This document shows positions 1-10,400 of a stretch of DNA of 64,000 nt, piece after piece. The stretch is taken from the NCBI GenBank assembly GCA_015056575.1, contig SVGA01000016.1, positions 1 through 64,000 of the forward strand, written 5' to 3'. The stretch comes from Butyrivibrio sp. GTDB lineage: Bacteria > Bacillota > Clostridia > Lachnospirales > Lachnospiraceae. Position 1 is the first letter of the stretch; every line of letters starts with the position of its first letter. The notes beneath the pieces are model-generated. The model was not told the DNA's origin and ran no database searches. It saw only the letters and a list, made by a program, of their open reading frames with translations. The position numbers and the translations under genes were made by a program.

Positions 1-40
1 CAGATAAACACTGGGCTTGTGACACTTTTCTAAAGAAAAA

Positions 41-110
41 TCCACGGCCATGCCGTGGACTTTGTCTACAGTCTGAAGTGGCAGGGATTGCTCCCTGCCA
101 CTTGTTTTTT
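41..110. terminator. Two consecutive hairpins, the second followed by a T-run
   Basis: The first hairpin is an 8-bp perfect stem at 41-59. The second is a 12-bp stem at 76-87/92-103 followed by GTTTTTT at 104-110. The T-run is on the plus strand, so the second hairpin would terminate a plus-strand transcript entering from the left of the window. The perfect stems could also end the minus-strand MATE transcript, whose stop lies at 134. Confidence 0.75.
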
Positions 111-133
111 ACACACATTTTATGCTGAATCTT

Positions 134-1507
134 TTACACAACACCCTTCTGGCGCCATTTGCCGAACTTATAGAAGAATATACTCATGGCTGCGCCGATG
201 GCCCAGGCAATAAGCAGCGACCAGTAGATCATGTCACGGTTGCCGATGGGGTAAGCCTCTGAGCGGCTTAAGTAAACCATGATGTAGGCTAGGGGCATAC
301 GAAGGAAGAAGGTCTCGATAACAGATATCCACATGGGAGTTACCGTATCTCCGGCGCCTCTCATAACTCCTGTAAGTGCCTGGATTACGGCCATGAGCAT
401 GTATCCTGCGGCCAAAATCTTCATGATATGCATACCCAGGTCAACAAGTTCGGTGGTACTTGTAAATATGCTCATAAGTCCTCTTCCAAAGAGGAGGATA
501 ACTGCTACGATGATAGCAGAGAAGATAAGTGACATGATAAGTCCCTGTCTTGAACCCTGCTCAACTCTTTCCTTGTTGCCTGCTCCGATGTTCTGTCCCG
601 CATAGGTTGTAAGGGCAGAACCGAAGGAGAAGATGGGAAGAACGGCAAAACCGTCAACACGCTGAACGATTACATTGGCGGCAATAAGCTGCTCTCCGAA
701 GGAGTTGGTAAGTGACTGGACAAGTACGATGGACATGGAGAAGATAGCCTGCGTGATACCGGAAGGAAAGCCCAGTCTTATCATCTGTCCTGCATAGTGA
801 CCGTCCCACTTGAAGTACTTAATTCCGAAATCAAAAACATCGTTCATCTTCCTGAGCCTGTTGATGCACAGTACTGCGGAAATACCCTGTGCGATGATGG
901 TTGCAAGAGCAACGCCTGCAACGCCCATTCCGAACTTTGCAACAAACAGGATATCCAGACCGATGTTGATAACGCTGGCAATTATCAGATAAATAAGGGC
1001 CGACATTGCATCACCCATACCGCGAAGTACACCGCTTAGGATATTATAGAAGCCAAGGCCGATACTTCCAAGGAAAAGAATTATCAGATAGTCTGCGCAC
1101 CAGTCCAGAATACTTTCGGGAGTTCGAAGGAGCACCAGCATGGGCCTGGTTATGGCAACACCGATAACCGTCATGGCGATGGAAGCGATGACTATCAGTG
1201 TGAAACAGTTGCCGATGGTCCAGGACAGTGCATTTCTGTCCTTTGCCCCAAGATACTGGGCAACCATGATGGTGGCACCCATACTTATTCCTATGAACAG
1301 GATGAGCAGAAGATTGAAGATGGGAGCCGCACTTCCTACCGCAGCAAGAGCGTTATCTCCAACATATCTGCCAACCACTATACTGTCTACTGTACTGTAT
1401 AACTGCTGTACAACATTTCCGAAGAGCATGGGAACAGTGAACTTAAGTATCTGCTCCCAGGGCCTTCCTACGGTCATATCTACAGCTCCAAAAGCTTTCA
1501 TTTTCAT
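134..1507 (-). CDS. MATE family multidrug/Na+ antiporter
   Basis: This 457-residue integral membrane protein belongs to the multi-antimicrobial extrusion family, which exports cationic drugs or metabolites in exchange for Na+ or H+. About twelve hydrophobic segments run the whole length in two similar halves (roughly 15-230 and 235-445). The N-terminal half has the family-typical start with a GRPWEQILKFTVPMLFGN stretch and the VDSIVVGRYVG segment after the first helix. Length is normal for the family (about 450). The start at 1507 follows a GAGAGG ribosome-binding site about 9 nt upstream; a second ATG two codons in is also possible. The gene lies 63 bp downstream of the YczE-type gene on the same strand, so the two may be co-transcribed. 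The substrate cannot be read from the sequence. Confidence 0.9.
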   Translation of the reverse strand: MKMKAFGAVDMTVGRPWEQILKFTVPMLFGNVVQQLYSTVDSIVVGRYVGDNALAAVGSAAPIFNLLLILFIGISMGATIMVAQYLGAKDRNALSWTIGNCFTLIVIASIAMTVIGVAITRPMLVLLRTPESILDWCADYLIILFLGSIGLGFYNILSGVLRGMGDAMSALIYLIIASVINIGLDILFVAKFGMGVAGVALATIIAQGISAVLCINRLRKMNDVFDFGIKYFKWDGHYAGQMIRLGFPSGITQAIFSMSIVLVQSLTNSFGEQLIAANVIVQRVDGFAVLPIFSFGSALTTYAGQNIGAGNKERVEQGSRQGLIMSLIFSAIIVAVILLFGRGLMSIFTSTTELVDLGMHIMKILAAGYMLMAVIQALTGVMRGAGDTVTPMWISVIETFFLRMPLAYIMVYLSRSEAYPIGNRDMIYWSLLIAWAIGAAMSIFFYKFGKWRQKGVV

Positions 1508-1570
1508 AAGTAAAACCTCTCAAAACAAAATTCAAAATAAATTGTACGCAATCTAATATACACTTTATTA

Positions 1571-2227
1571 TTATTTTTGACAAGTCCCCAGGAAAGGCCT
1601 TGCGATGCGTACATTAAAGAACTCAATAAGCGGTCCCATGAAGAAGGCAGTGATTATGGTTCCTACGCCTGCTATTGTGGGAATCGAAGATACAGGGCCT
1701 CCGGACAAAAGAAACAGCGACACTCCCAGTATAACGCAGACAATGTCGGTTATGATCCTGACATACTGAAACTTTCCCTTCTTCCAGGTGTTAACAATTA
1801 TAAGCGCCACTGCATCGTAGGTAGAAACCCCAAGGTCTGCGGTCATGTAGAAGGCTGATCCGAAGCAGATGATGACAACGCCAACCACAAGGCAGAGGAT
1901 GCGGACGGGCATGGATGGATCCACGATAACAGTCTGCAGGAATGCATAGGTGAACTGGGTGATGTATCCAAGAAGGAACAGATTGATAAAAGTGGCTATG
2001 CCGATGTAATGCCTGTCAAAAATCAGCGCAAACAGCAGCATCACTGCGTTGGTGATAACATACAGTGTTCCGAAGCTAATGGGAACTATGCTGTCCAGGC
2101 CTGCCATAAAGGACTGGAAAGGGTCAACGCCCAGAGCAGCTATCTTGAAGATGCCTACACTTATGGCACAGATGATTACTCCGAACAGGGACATTGCAAT
2201 TCGCTTTTTCAGGTTATCTCGTTTCAT
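1571..2227 (-). CDS. YczE/YyaS/YitT-type integral membrane protein
   Basis: This 218-residue protein has five or six predicted membrane helices. It shows the pattern of the YczE/YitT family: an N-terminal KKRIAMSLFGVIICAISVGI helix, an ALGVDPFQSFMAGL loop, and the later TADLGVSTYDAVALII repeat of the same motif. Members are membrane proteins of unknown biochemical role; B. subtilis YczE has been linked to production of a secondary metabolite. The start at 2227 is supported by GGAGG seven bases upstream. It sits upstream of the MATE exporter on the same strand, which suggests a two-gene transport unit, but a joint function is not shown by the sequence. Confidence 0.8.
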   Translation of the reverse strand: MKRDNLKKRIAMSLFGVIICAISVGIFKIAALGVDPFQSFMAGLDSIVPISFGTLYVITNAVMLLFALIFDRHYIGIATFINLFLLGYITQFTYAFLQTVIVDPSMPVRILCLVVGVVIICFGSAFYMTADLGVSTYDAVALIIVNTWKKGKFQYVRIITDIVCVILGVSLFLLSGGPVSSIPTIAGVGTIITAFFMGPLIEFFNVRIARPFLGTCQK

Positions 2228-2510
2228 GGTGATCCTCCGATGGTATGAAAATAATACTCGTCTAAAGGGGCGTTTCGCTATATTTTAAGACTATATCAAA
2301 TTATAGCCTATGCTGCGGAACAGGCAAGGGTCCGTGACTGTGTCATCAGGATGGAAACTGTCAGACAATAATTGGTTTTTGAGCTGATCGTGATAATCCC
2401 TTGTTTTCCCTGATAATGCTGATGCTGAAGTATTCCATTCTGCCAGAAACTGTGGTATATTTTTGAGAGTCAGTTTATAAAAAATTTATATTTAGGGAAG
2501 AGTGATTGTT

Positions 2511-5500
2511 ATGAAACAGTATTGCAAGCGCATGACGCTGGGACTTTTCAGCGTCATGCTTTTTTTCAACTCGGTATTTTCCACTGCGGCCTTTGCGGCG
2601 GAAGATATTGTTCCTGCAGCCATTACAGGGGAAAGCGCTGCATCGGAGGCTTCTTCTTACAAGGAACCCGTTGATGCTTCCGAAGATGAGTCATCCCTGG
2701 AGGGAGAGGACTCAGATAATTCAATCGCCGATGAGGAGGCTTCTGAAGGGGATGAATCTGAGGATGCCGAAAACCTGTCGGATACTGAGGAATCGGAAGA
2801 AATGTCCGATGAGTCACCGGTAGAAGCTTCTTTAGAGGCTATAGAGGATGATTCTGACGAAGCAGCTTTAGAGGATTCCGAGGAGCTTTTGATCGAGGAA
2901 GAGAAAGACGATTCTCTTGTTATGGCAGATGCTTATTCGGGTTCCTGTGGAAAAAACGCAACCTGGAAATATGATCAATCCTCCAAGACTCTCACCATAT
3001 CGGGAAGCGGAGCAATGGAGAACTACAAGTTCTTAAGCACTGATTCAACAGGCATTGTATCGACTACCGCACCCTGGGATAAGTACAGAAAAGACATTTC
3101 ATATATTTCTATTAGTAAGAATATTACCGCAATTGGCAGCTATGCCTTCTGTGGTGTTGCTTTTCGTGACATTATCATTCCGGAGACGGTTGAGACTATT
3201 GAAGAGGGAGCATTTGACGCAGCTACCTTTGGGAAAGTGACAAATTCTTCTTCTTTTCTTAAGGGAGTTAAGAAGGTCGGAGACAGTGCTTTCAGAGCAG
3301 CTACCTTCCACGATGTCACCTTTGATCTTAGCTCAGCAGAGTATATTGGCAGTTATGCGTTTGATATAGACAATGGCAGAACCTCCAACTGCAGTACCAG
3401 TTTTGCCTTTTCTGATAATCTTAAATATCTTGGAGATTATGCCTTTGACGGAATTGCTCCTAAGAGCAGCGTGTTAAGATTTCCATCTACAATGGAGTAT
3501 ATAGGAGAATATCCCTTCAATGATACTGAGAGCCTCAAAGGAGAGGTGGTTTTTCCTGTTTCATTGACAAAGATCAGTAATGGCGTATTTGACAATACAG
3601 GAATAACCTCGGTTATATTCGGAGACAGGATATCAGAAGTTTCAGAACACGCCTTTGACGGGAATAATTCTCTTACAAAGATTACTTTTAAGGGGGACTT
3701 CCCCGGCTTTAAGCAGAAAACCTTCAGCTCAGTTAAAAGCAAATTGACGGTTTACTATCCTCTGGATAGTGAGAGCTGGTTTAAGGGAGTGGATACACTT
3801 GCCTATGATAGCAGTAAGGTTGAATTTGTTCCTGTGGGTGATTCCACAACAGTTACCTTTATCGGGCTTGATGGAAAGACAGTTTCTACTCAGAAAGTAG
3901 CCCTTGGCGGAAAGCTTTCGGATCCTACGTCTTTAGCTGCAAATAGCAGCAATATCGGGGGATGGTACGCTGACAGGAAACTTCAGTATGAGCTTAATAA
4001 GTGGGACTTTACCGCCCCTGTTAAGCACAAGATGACTCTCTATGCAGGCCAAAAGTACACAGGCCATAAGGTGGTATTTTTCCCTGAAAATGGAAAAGAT
4101 TATACAGTTCAGGTAGTAGAAGACGGTAAAGATGCTGCTGAAGTGATACCTGAGTATGACGGTTACAGGTTTGCAGGGTGGTATACGGACAGAAATTATA
4201 AACATATTTATTCTTTCAAGTTTAATCCTGTGACCAGGGACATCGCTCTCTATGCCCGTTGGGAAACTTACAGGCCATACATAATCTGTGACAACAGTAA
4301 ATACAGATATATTCCCGATTTCGAGCTTCGCTCCAATGAGGGAGAGTCTGTTTGGGACAGAGCTGCAAGCAGTGTCGCGTATTATGAAAAAGACGGATAC
4401 GCCAGATTCCTTGGGTGGTTCTTTGATGCCGATTTTAAAAAGCCGGTTCCTTCGAACCATACCGTGATCAAAGATACCAGAATCTACGGAAAGTGGGAGC
4501 TTGTAAGCCGCAAGGTGACTCTGGACCGCATGGACGGAACAAAGCCCGAAGAAATCGAAGTACCGTATAAAGAAATCCTTAAGCTGCCTGCGGATATTCA
4601 GAGAAGGGGCTATACCTTTAAGGGTTGGTCAGAGAATGCAGATGGCACCAATATCCTGAAATACGATGACGTTGAGATAACTGAGGATGCGACCTACTAT
4701 GCTGTCTGGGAACTTAACGAGATCAGACTGGATTACTATGCTGTTTATGAGGATAAGAATCCTGAGTACGCAGGTTGGGATTATAAAGATGCCTGCCGCC
4801 CTGTGGAGTATGATGTTAATTCTGAAGACCATAAAGATCATTTTTATGGCTATGAGTTTGATGGCTGGTATTATGATGCAAAATTGACCAAGCCGGTGGG
4901 AACAGACCTCATATATGAGAATACGACTATATATGCCAAGACCCATAAGAAGGTCTATGATGTTGTAATCAATCCTGATAACGGTGAGGAACCCTACGTC
5001 ATCCGGGTTAAACACGGAGAAAAACCCGATGTCAGCATTCCTGTCAAAAAAGGATATGAGTTTGTGGGATGGCTGGATGTAAATACGGGAAGCCAGTGGA
5101 ACAGTATCAATGAGATTACAGGCCCGGCATCCTATGAGGCATGCTGGAGAGTTGCCGGCTACGTTCAGAATATTGTGATAAGCGGCGTTAAGGACATGAC
5201 TTACACCGGATCAGCCATAACTTTCCCGGGATTAAAGATAACGGATAATGGCAAGGAACTTGTTAGTGGTCAGGACTATACGGTTAAGTACAGCAACAAT
5301 GTGAAGGTCAGCACCGATAAGGCACCCGCGGTCATCACCATAAACTACAAAGGCCTTTATCAGGGCAAGAGCACCGTTAGCTATAAGATAAAAGAGGCAG
5401 ACCTTGAAGAGCTTAAGAAGGCAGGAAGTATTACTTCAGGTTTTGAGACTACATACCTTGCCTATAACGGTAAGGTTCAGAAGTCCAAGCCTTCAATTTA

Positions 5501-7403
5501 TCTGACAGTAAATGGTAAAAAGACATCTCTTAAAGAGAACAGGGATTACAGGCTCGTATATGAGAATGCCAATCCTAAGGCAGAGGACTACGATGCAGAT
5601 GCCTTCAGGGCTGTGGGAACCTATAGGATCATAGCTCGGGGCATGGGAAGCTATAAAGGAAAACTTGAATTTACAGAGGTAATTACTGCAGATAAGCTTG
5701 TGGGTAAGCTTACCGTAACAGGCCTGAAGAAATCTTATGCCTATACGGGAAATAAGGTATATCCTGCTTTTGCTATCAAGGATGGCAAGGAAGTTGTAGG
5801 CACATTTGATCCTGAGGCTGCTTCCGATGTGGATGTCTTCGACAGCAGGTCCTTTATTGGAAAGGCGTTTAATAGCGATGTTCTAAGCTGTGACATTGTT
5901 GATAATACCAACGTTGGAACTGCCTCCATAGTCCTTACAGCCAAAAGCGGCAAGGGCTATGCCGGAAGCAGGACTCTTAACTTTAACATCACGGGAACAC
6001 CTATTTCCAAGGCCGTCTTCGATGGATTTAAGAGCAGCTTTGATTACGACGACGGAAATGAGCTGAAGCAGGAGGGCGTTCTTCTCTATAAAAACGCAAC
6101 CTATAAGAAGAACGGGAACCCTGAAGGACTTCTTAAAGAACATGAAGACTACGAGGTAAGCTACAGCGGAAGCACTACCGATATCGGAAAGGTTACTGTA
6201 ACCTATACAGGTAAGAACGGCTACACCGGCGCTGTAAAGAAGACTTACACCATAAATGGCAGGAGCATCAGCAAGGCAAAAGTGTCCGGCATTACCGGAA
6301 GCTCTTTTACCGGAAGTGCAATAAGGTTTGGCTTTAATGAAGGCGATGAAACCAAAGATGGCTTTTTAATGCTGCAATATCCTGTTTCACAGAAAGAGAC
6401 GAAAAAGCTTACGGGAATCGATGCCGATAAATACGAGAAGCTCTCAGCAGGCGATAAGAGAAGCTACGACTACGTTGTAAGCTATAGCGGCAATGTAAAC
6501 AAGGGAACCGCCAGAGCTGTCATAGAAGGTGTTAACGGATATCAGGGAAGGATAACAAAAACTTTCAAGATCGGCGCGTTTGATCTGGAAAATGCAGAAG
6601 TCCTTAATTTCCCTGAGACGGTGGGTTACACCAAGAAAGGCTGCAGACCCTCTAATTACTCGGTAAGAGTCAATTTGAACGGAACAGCAAGAACGCTTTT
6701 TGAGGGGAACGATTATAAGGTCAGTGTTTCGAATAATAAAAAAGTAGGAGCTAAGGCGGTTCTTACCATAACCGGAATAGGTAATTACTCCGGTAAGATT
6801 AAGAAAACATATACAGTTTCAAAAGCTACTATTGATGCTTTCAAGGTAGTGATTGAAGCGCCTGCTTACAGCGATAAGACCGGCAATTTTGTATGCAAGG
6901 TAACTGCCTATGATTCTGAGTGGACAAAGCTTACTCAGGGAGTGGACTACAAGGTGGTTTATACAAGTGGCAATGAACTTAATCCTCGAAAAGACAAGGT
7001 TAGCAGAGAAGCCGCTGTCACATGCACTGTGAAGGGTATGAACAGCTTTAACGAGAATTCAGGCGGAAGATCATTTACTTTTGGTCTTAAAGACTTTAAG
7101 CAGACAGGTGGAAACTGCAAACCTCCTGTACCGCTTTCCTCCTGCAAGTTCACTATTGGAGACTACATCTATACGGGAAAAGCAATATGTCCCGATGTGG
7201 CAAGTATTCAGGTAAAGAACAAAAACGGTGAATATATCAGCTCCGACAACTTCAATATTGTGGGATATGAAAGCAACGTCAACGTGGGAACCGCTGCAAT
7301 CATTATTAAGGGTATAAATCCGGATATGTATTCCGGAACCTATAAGCTGAAGTTCAGGATATTGCCAAGAACTGTTGATAGTGAGAATACAGAGATAAAA
7401 TAA
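2511..7403 (+). CDS. Giant exported BspA-type LRR / Listeria-Bacteroides repeat protein
   Basis: About 1630 residues. A signal peptide (KQYCKRMTLGLFSVMLFF and the following TAAFA, cleaved near residue 30) is followed by an acidic Ser/Glu/Asp linker to about residue 140. Next come BspA-type leucine-rich repeats (about 145-430; repeated IGSYAF, IEEGAF and VGDSAF cores). A series of Listeria-Bacteroides (InlB_B/Flg_new) repeats follows (about 440-880; YRFAGWYTDRNY, LYARWE, YTFKGWSENADG, FVGWLDV). Many Ig-like modules of the form GKELVSGQDYTVKYSNN then run to the C-terminus. There is no LPXTG motif or C-terminal membrane anchor, so attachment, if any, is non-covalent. Start: ATG 2511 is taken, but the in-frame GTG at 2502 also has AGGGAAG upstream. 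Such proteins are surface adhesins or matrix-binding proteins in this phylum; the ligand is unknown. Confidence 0.85.
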   Translation: MKQYCKRMTLGLFSVMLFFNSVFSTAAFAAEDIVPAAITGESAASEASSYKEPVDASEDESSLEGEDSDNSIADEEASEGDESEDAENLSDTEESEEMSDESPVEASLEAIEDDSDEAALEDSEELLIEEEKDDSLVMADAYSGSCGKNATWKYDQSSKTLTISGSGAMENYKFLSTDSTGIVSTTAPWDKYRKDISYISISKNITAIGSYAFCGVAFRDIIIPETVETIEEGAFDAATFGKVTNSSSFLKGVKKVGDSAFRAATFHDVTFDLSSAEYIGSYAFDIDNGRTSNCSTSFAFSDNLKYLGDYAFDGIAPKSSVLRFPSTMEYIGEYPFNDTESLKGEVVFPVSLTKISNGVFDNTGITSVIFGDRISEVSEHAFDGNNSLTKITFKGDFPGFKQKTFSSVKSKLTVYYPLDSESWFKGVDTLAYDSSKVEFVPVGDSTTVTFIGLDGKTVSTQKVALGGKLSDPTSLAANSSNIGGWYADRKLQYELNKWDFTAPVKHKMTLYAGQKYTGHKVVFFPENGKDYTVQVVEDGKDAAEVIPEYDGYRFAGWYTDRNYKHIYSFKFNPVTRDIALYARWETYRPYIICDNSKYRYIPDFELRSNEGESVWDRAASSVAYYEKDGYARFLGWFFDADFKKPVPSNHTVIKDTRIYGKWELVSRKVTLDRMDGTKPEEIEVPYKEILKLPADIQRRGYTFKGWSENADGTNILKYDDVEITEDATYYAVWELNEIRLDYYAVYEDKNPEYAGWDYKDACRPVEYDVNSEDHKDHFYGYEFDGWYYDAKLTKPVGTDLIYENTTIYAKTHKKVYDVVINPDNGEEPYVIRVKHGEKPDVSIPVKKGYEFVGWLDVNTGSQWNSINEITGPASYEACWRVAGYVQNIVISGVKDMTYTGSAITFPGLKITDNGKELVSGQDYTVKYSNNVKVSTDKAPAVITINYKGLYQGKSTVSYKIKEADLEELKKAGSITSGFETTYLAYNGKVQKSKPSIYLTVNGKKTSLKENRDYRLVYENANPKAEDYDADAFRAVGTYRIIARGMGSYKGKLEFTEVITADKLVGKLTVTGLKKSYAYTGNKVYPAFAIKDGKEVVGTFDPEAASDVDVFDSRSFIGKAFNSDVLSCDIVDNTNVGTASIVLTAKSGKGYAGSRTLNFNITGTPISKAVFDGFKSSFDYDDGNELKQEGVLLYKNATYKKNGNPEGLLKEHEDYEVSYSGSTTDIGKVTVTYTGKNGYTGAVKKTYTINGRSISKAKVSGITGSSFTGSAIRFGFNEGDETKDGFLMLQYPVSQKETKKLTGIDADKYEKLSAGDKRSYDYVVSYSGNVNKGTARAVIEGVNGYQGRITKTFKIGAFDLENAEVLNFPETVGYTKKGCRPSNYSVRVNLNGTARTLFEGNDYKVSVSNNKKVGAKAVLTITGIGNYSGKIKKTYTVSKATIDAFKVVIEAPAYSDKTGNFVCKVTAYDSEWTKLTQGVDYKVVYTSGNELNPRKDKVSREAAVTCTVKGMNSFNENSGGRSFTFGLKDFKQTGGNCKPPVPLSSCKFTIGDYIYTGKAICPDVASIQVKNKNGEYISSDNFNIVGYESNVNVGTAAIIIKGINPDMYSGTYKLKFRILPRTVDSENTEIK

Positions 7404-7426
7404 GAGAATAACAAAGAATTAAAGAA

Positions 7427-7471
7427 GACATCGATACCTTCGGAAAACTCCGGGGGATCGATGTCTTTTTT
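7427..7471. terminator. Intrinsic terminator between convergent giant genes
   Basis: The 9-bp outer stem GACATCGAT/ATCGATGTC (7427-7435/7457-7465), with extra inner pairing around CC/GG, is followed by TTTTTT. It ends the plus-strand LRR gene 24 bp after its stop. It abuts the stop of the convergent minus-strand gene and may serve both. Confidence 0.85.
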
Positions 7472-7472
7472 A

Positions 7473-10400
7473 TCAATCAATATATCCTATTGCGTAATCA
7501 GGGGCAAAATACATGGTGGAGGGATATTTTGACCAGCTAAGCTTTTGCTTTCCTGTTGTGAGTTTACCTTTCTTCAGACAAATGTATTGATGATCGTCTA
7601 TTCTATAGATGCCGGTAAGTGTGTTACCGGTATCGTAATAAGTTTTAAATGCAGCGTCCTGTGACAAAAGTGTGAAGGATTTTATTTTTCCGGAGGCGTC
7701 CTTATGAATTCGTCCCTTAACATGTTCTGATGTGGCGTGGTCTACGAGGTCAATATCGCAATAGCCTGAATTGTCGTCACCATTTGCAAGAGACGTGAAC
7801 CAGCTTCCGTTTTGCTTATAAAAATCAGAGAGATTTTCTTTGACTACGCCGTATTTGTCTGTGTGCATTATTCGACCATCGATGATAAAAGAACTTTCTT
7901 TTACCGTGCCATCTTCCTGTATCCATACGGTAAGGGACTTACCGGAGCGAGACAGCAGAGAACTGATATTATCAAGATTATTTTGGTCGGCGGTTGAAAG
8001 CAGACTGTAGTCTGATATCTCTATTTCTTTTCCGGTTGCAAGTGCAACCACACCGTCATGCATTACATAAGTCTTTCCGCTATATTTTTTCAGGTAATAA
8101 GGAATCTTGTAATCATCCCAGGGATTGGGCATCTGGATGTCGTTAAAATCACAAAATCCATCATTTTCAATAAGTATTTTTTGTCCATCAAAATTTCCCT
8201 GGATACCAACGGGTATATCGATCATCCCTGTAACAGGCATCCCGTTATTGCCTATAACAAAGTAATCCCCTACGTTGCAGCGTACAAAAGCATTTTTTAT
8301 TTGTTGAGGAGCATCGCTATCTTCGTATAAAAATCTTCTGATACTTCCATCCCTGTTATATTCGGCTATGATATCTAAATCGCCGCCTTTTATTTGTCCA
8401 AAAAACGATGTACTCTGTTGGCCGTTATTGCCGTAATAGTACCATTTTCCTCCGGTTTTTCTTATAACACTCCTTTGAAGCTTGTGATCCTTCGGCGAAT
8501 AGTAATAATATGTCTTTTGGCCATTGACTATAACTTCTGTTCGCCCTGAGGCCAGAGTTCCGTCAGGATTAAGGTAGTATTCCAGCGTTGCGGAATCAGA
8601 CATTTCCTGTGTATATACTTTCCCCTGGGATCCTGTTTTGGGTGAGCCGTCGGGGCCGAAGCGATAAATGACTCCTTTGACGGGATGGTCTGTATTGCAT
8701 ACGAGAGCTCCCAAAGGCAGGTTTTCCGTATTTGTTTCGCAGAAATATATCTTCTTTTTGACATTGGAGGAAATTGGGTTATTCTGCCCGTCAAGGCAAA
8801 GAGTTCCCCTTCCGTTTGTGGATGGAGCCTGCATGGTCTTCCAACCGGTGCAGGCAATGTTGGTCTTTGGATCCAGATAAAAATAGCAGTTCTGATCGTA
8901 AACTGTTTCATATTTCCCGGAATTATCAAGATCAATTACTTTGCCTGAGAATTTTTTCCAACCACTTTGCGCTGTGCCATCATTTCCGAAAAGGTAAAGC
9001 TTTCCGGAAGAAATTACAGCTGTGTTCTTCTTCATCATACCATTTTCGAAAAAGTACTTTGTATTTGAACCGATAAACATACCGCTATAGGGTGTTCCAT
9101 TTTTGCCGACCAGCATATTTCCCACAATATAGACATTTCCGGTGGGAATATAACACTCCTGCGCCTGTTGGATCGTTGAGGGTGCACTGCCTCTGTTAGT
9201 GACATAAACTGTACCGTTAAAAGAAATTGTTCTGTATGTGGAATCTGTGGAATATACCAGAATACCATCTTTAAAACAGTATTTTCTTTTGCTTATTGTC
9301 ACTTGTCCATTGGCCAATACTCCGTTTTTATCCTTTACATATATAAATCCTATGCCGGTGCGGTTAAAGCCTTGTGTAGTTTCTATCTCTCCGTTGGAGT
9401 TGTGATAATAATATTTCCTGTTTGCAGTAATGATGCCTTCTTCCGAAGCAAGAAGACCGCTGTCTTCAAAATACAAAGTCTTTCCGGCGACTTGGGCAAT
9501 ACCCGTTAGCATTTTACCGCTGCTTTTTATGTATGCTTTTTTGTTGCCGGAACTGTCTGAAAGCCAGCTGTTTTTTAGAATTGATGAACATTCCTGATCT
9601 TTATAAAAGGCAATGCCATTCGCAGATTTTTTTGCATTGGAACTTTTGAAGTACGCTTTTACGAGCTTGCCGCCTTCTTCATAGTAGAATTCAGATTCCT
9701 GTCCTTCGGCATAGGAATTAAGAACTCCGTTCTCGTCAAAAATGCACATTTTTCCATTTATGGACTTGCGGGTATTTTTTAGTAGTTTTCCGTTTGCTCC
9801 GGCATAATAACGATCTCCATTCAAGTCGCTTACAAAACAGTTTTCAGGGATTGCACCGATTTTATTGGCATAATACAGTTCCTCTGTTTCGCCATTCCTA
9901 TATGTAAACACCCGATTTAACGAAATATGCCCCAGATTGTCGGCATAGTATTTTTTACCCTTGACAGCAAAGAATCCGGTGGCTGCAGCACCTCCGTTTT
10001 GTGGATCGAAATAATATGCAAAAGAAGCTTTCGACGAAGACACATACAGTTCATTACTTGAACTTACAAATACAAAGCCGGTTTGAATTGCACCATTCTT
10101 AAAACAGTAAGTTTTATTGATATTATCGGAGCCGGGCAAGGTGGTTATTCCATCTGTTTTGACCGAAAGTACTCCGTTACTGTCTACATAAGTAAGACTT
10201 TTGCCCTTGGGTACCCAACTGTTTACAGTCTTTTTACAAGTGATCGGATCAAAATAATATTCCGTATTGAGGGAGACACCTGAGGAATCCAGAGGAGTCT
10301 GCCATCCGGTATTAAACTCACCGTCAGTGTTTATACAGTACATATCGTCACTGTAAAGTGTCTTATTGTTTGATACCCCGGTCTTAGATGATTTCATCAA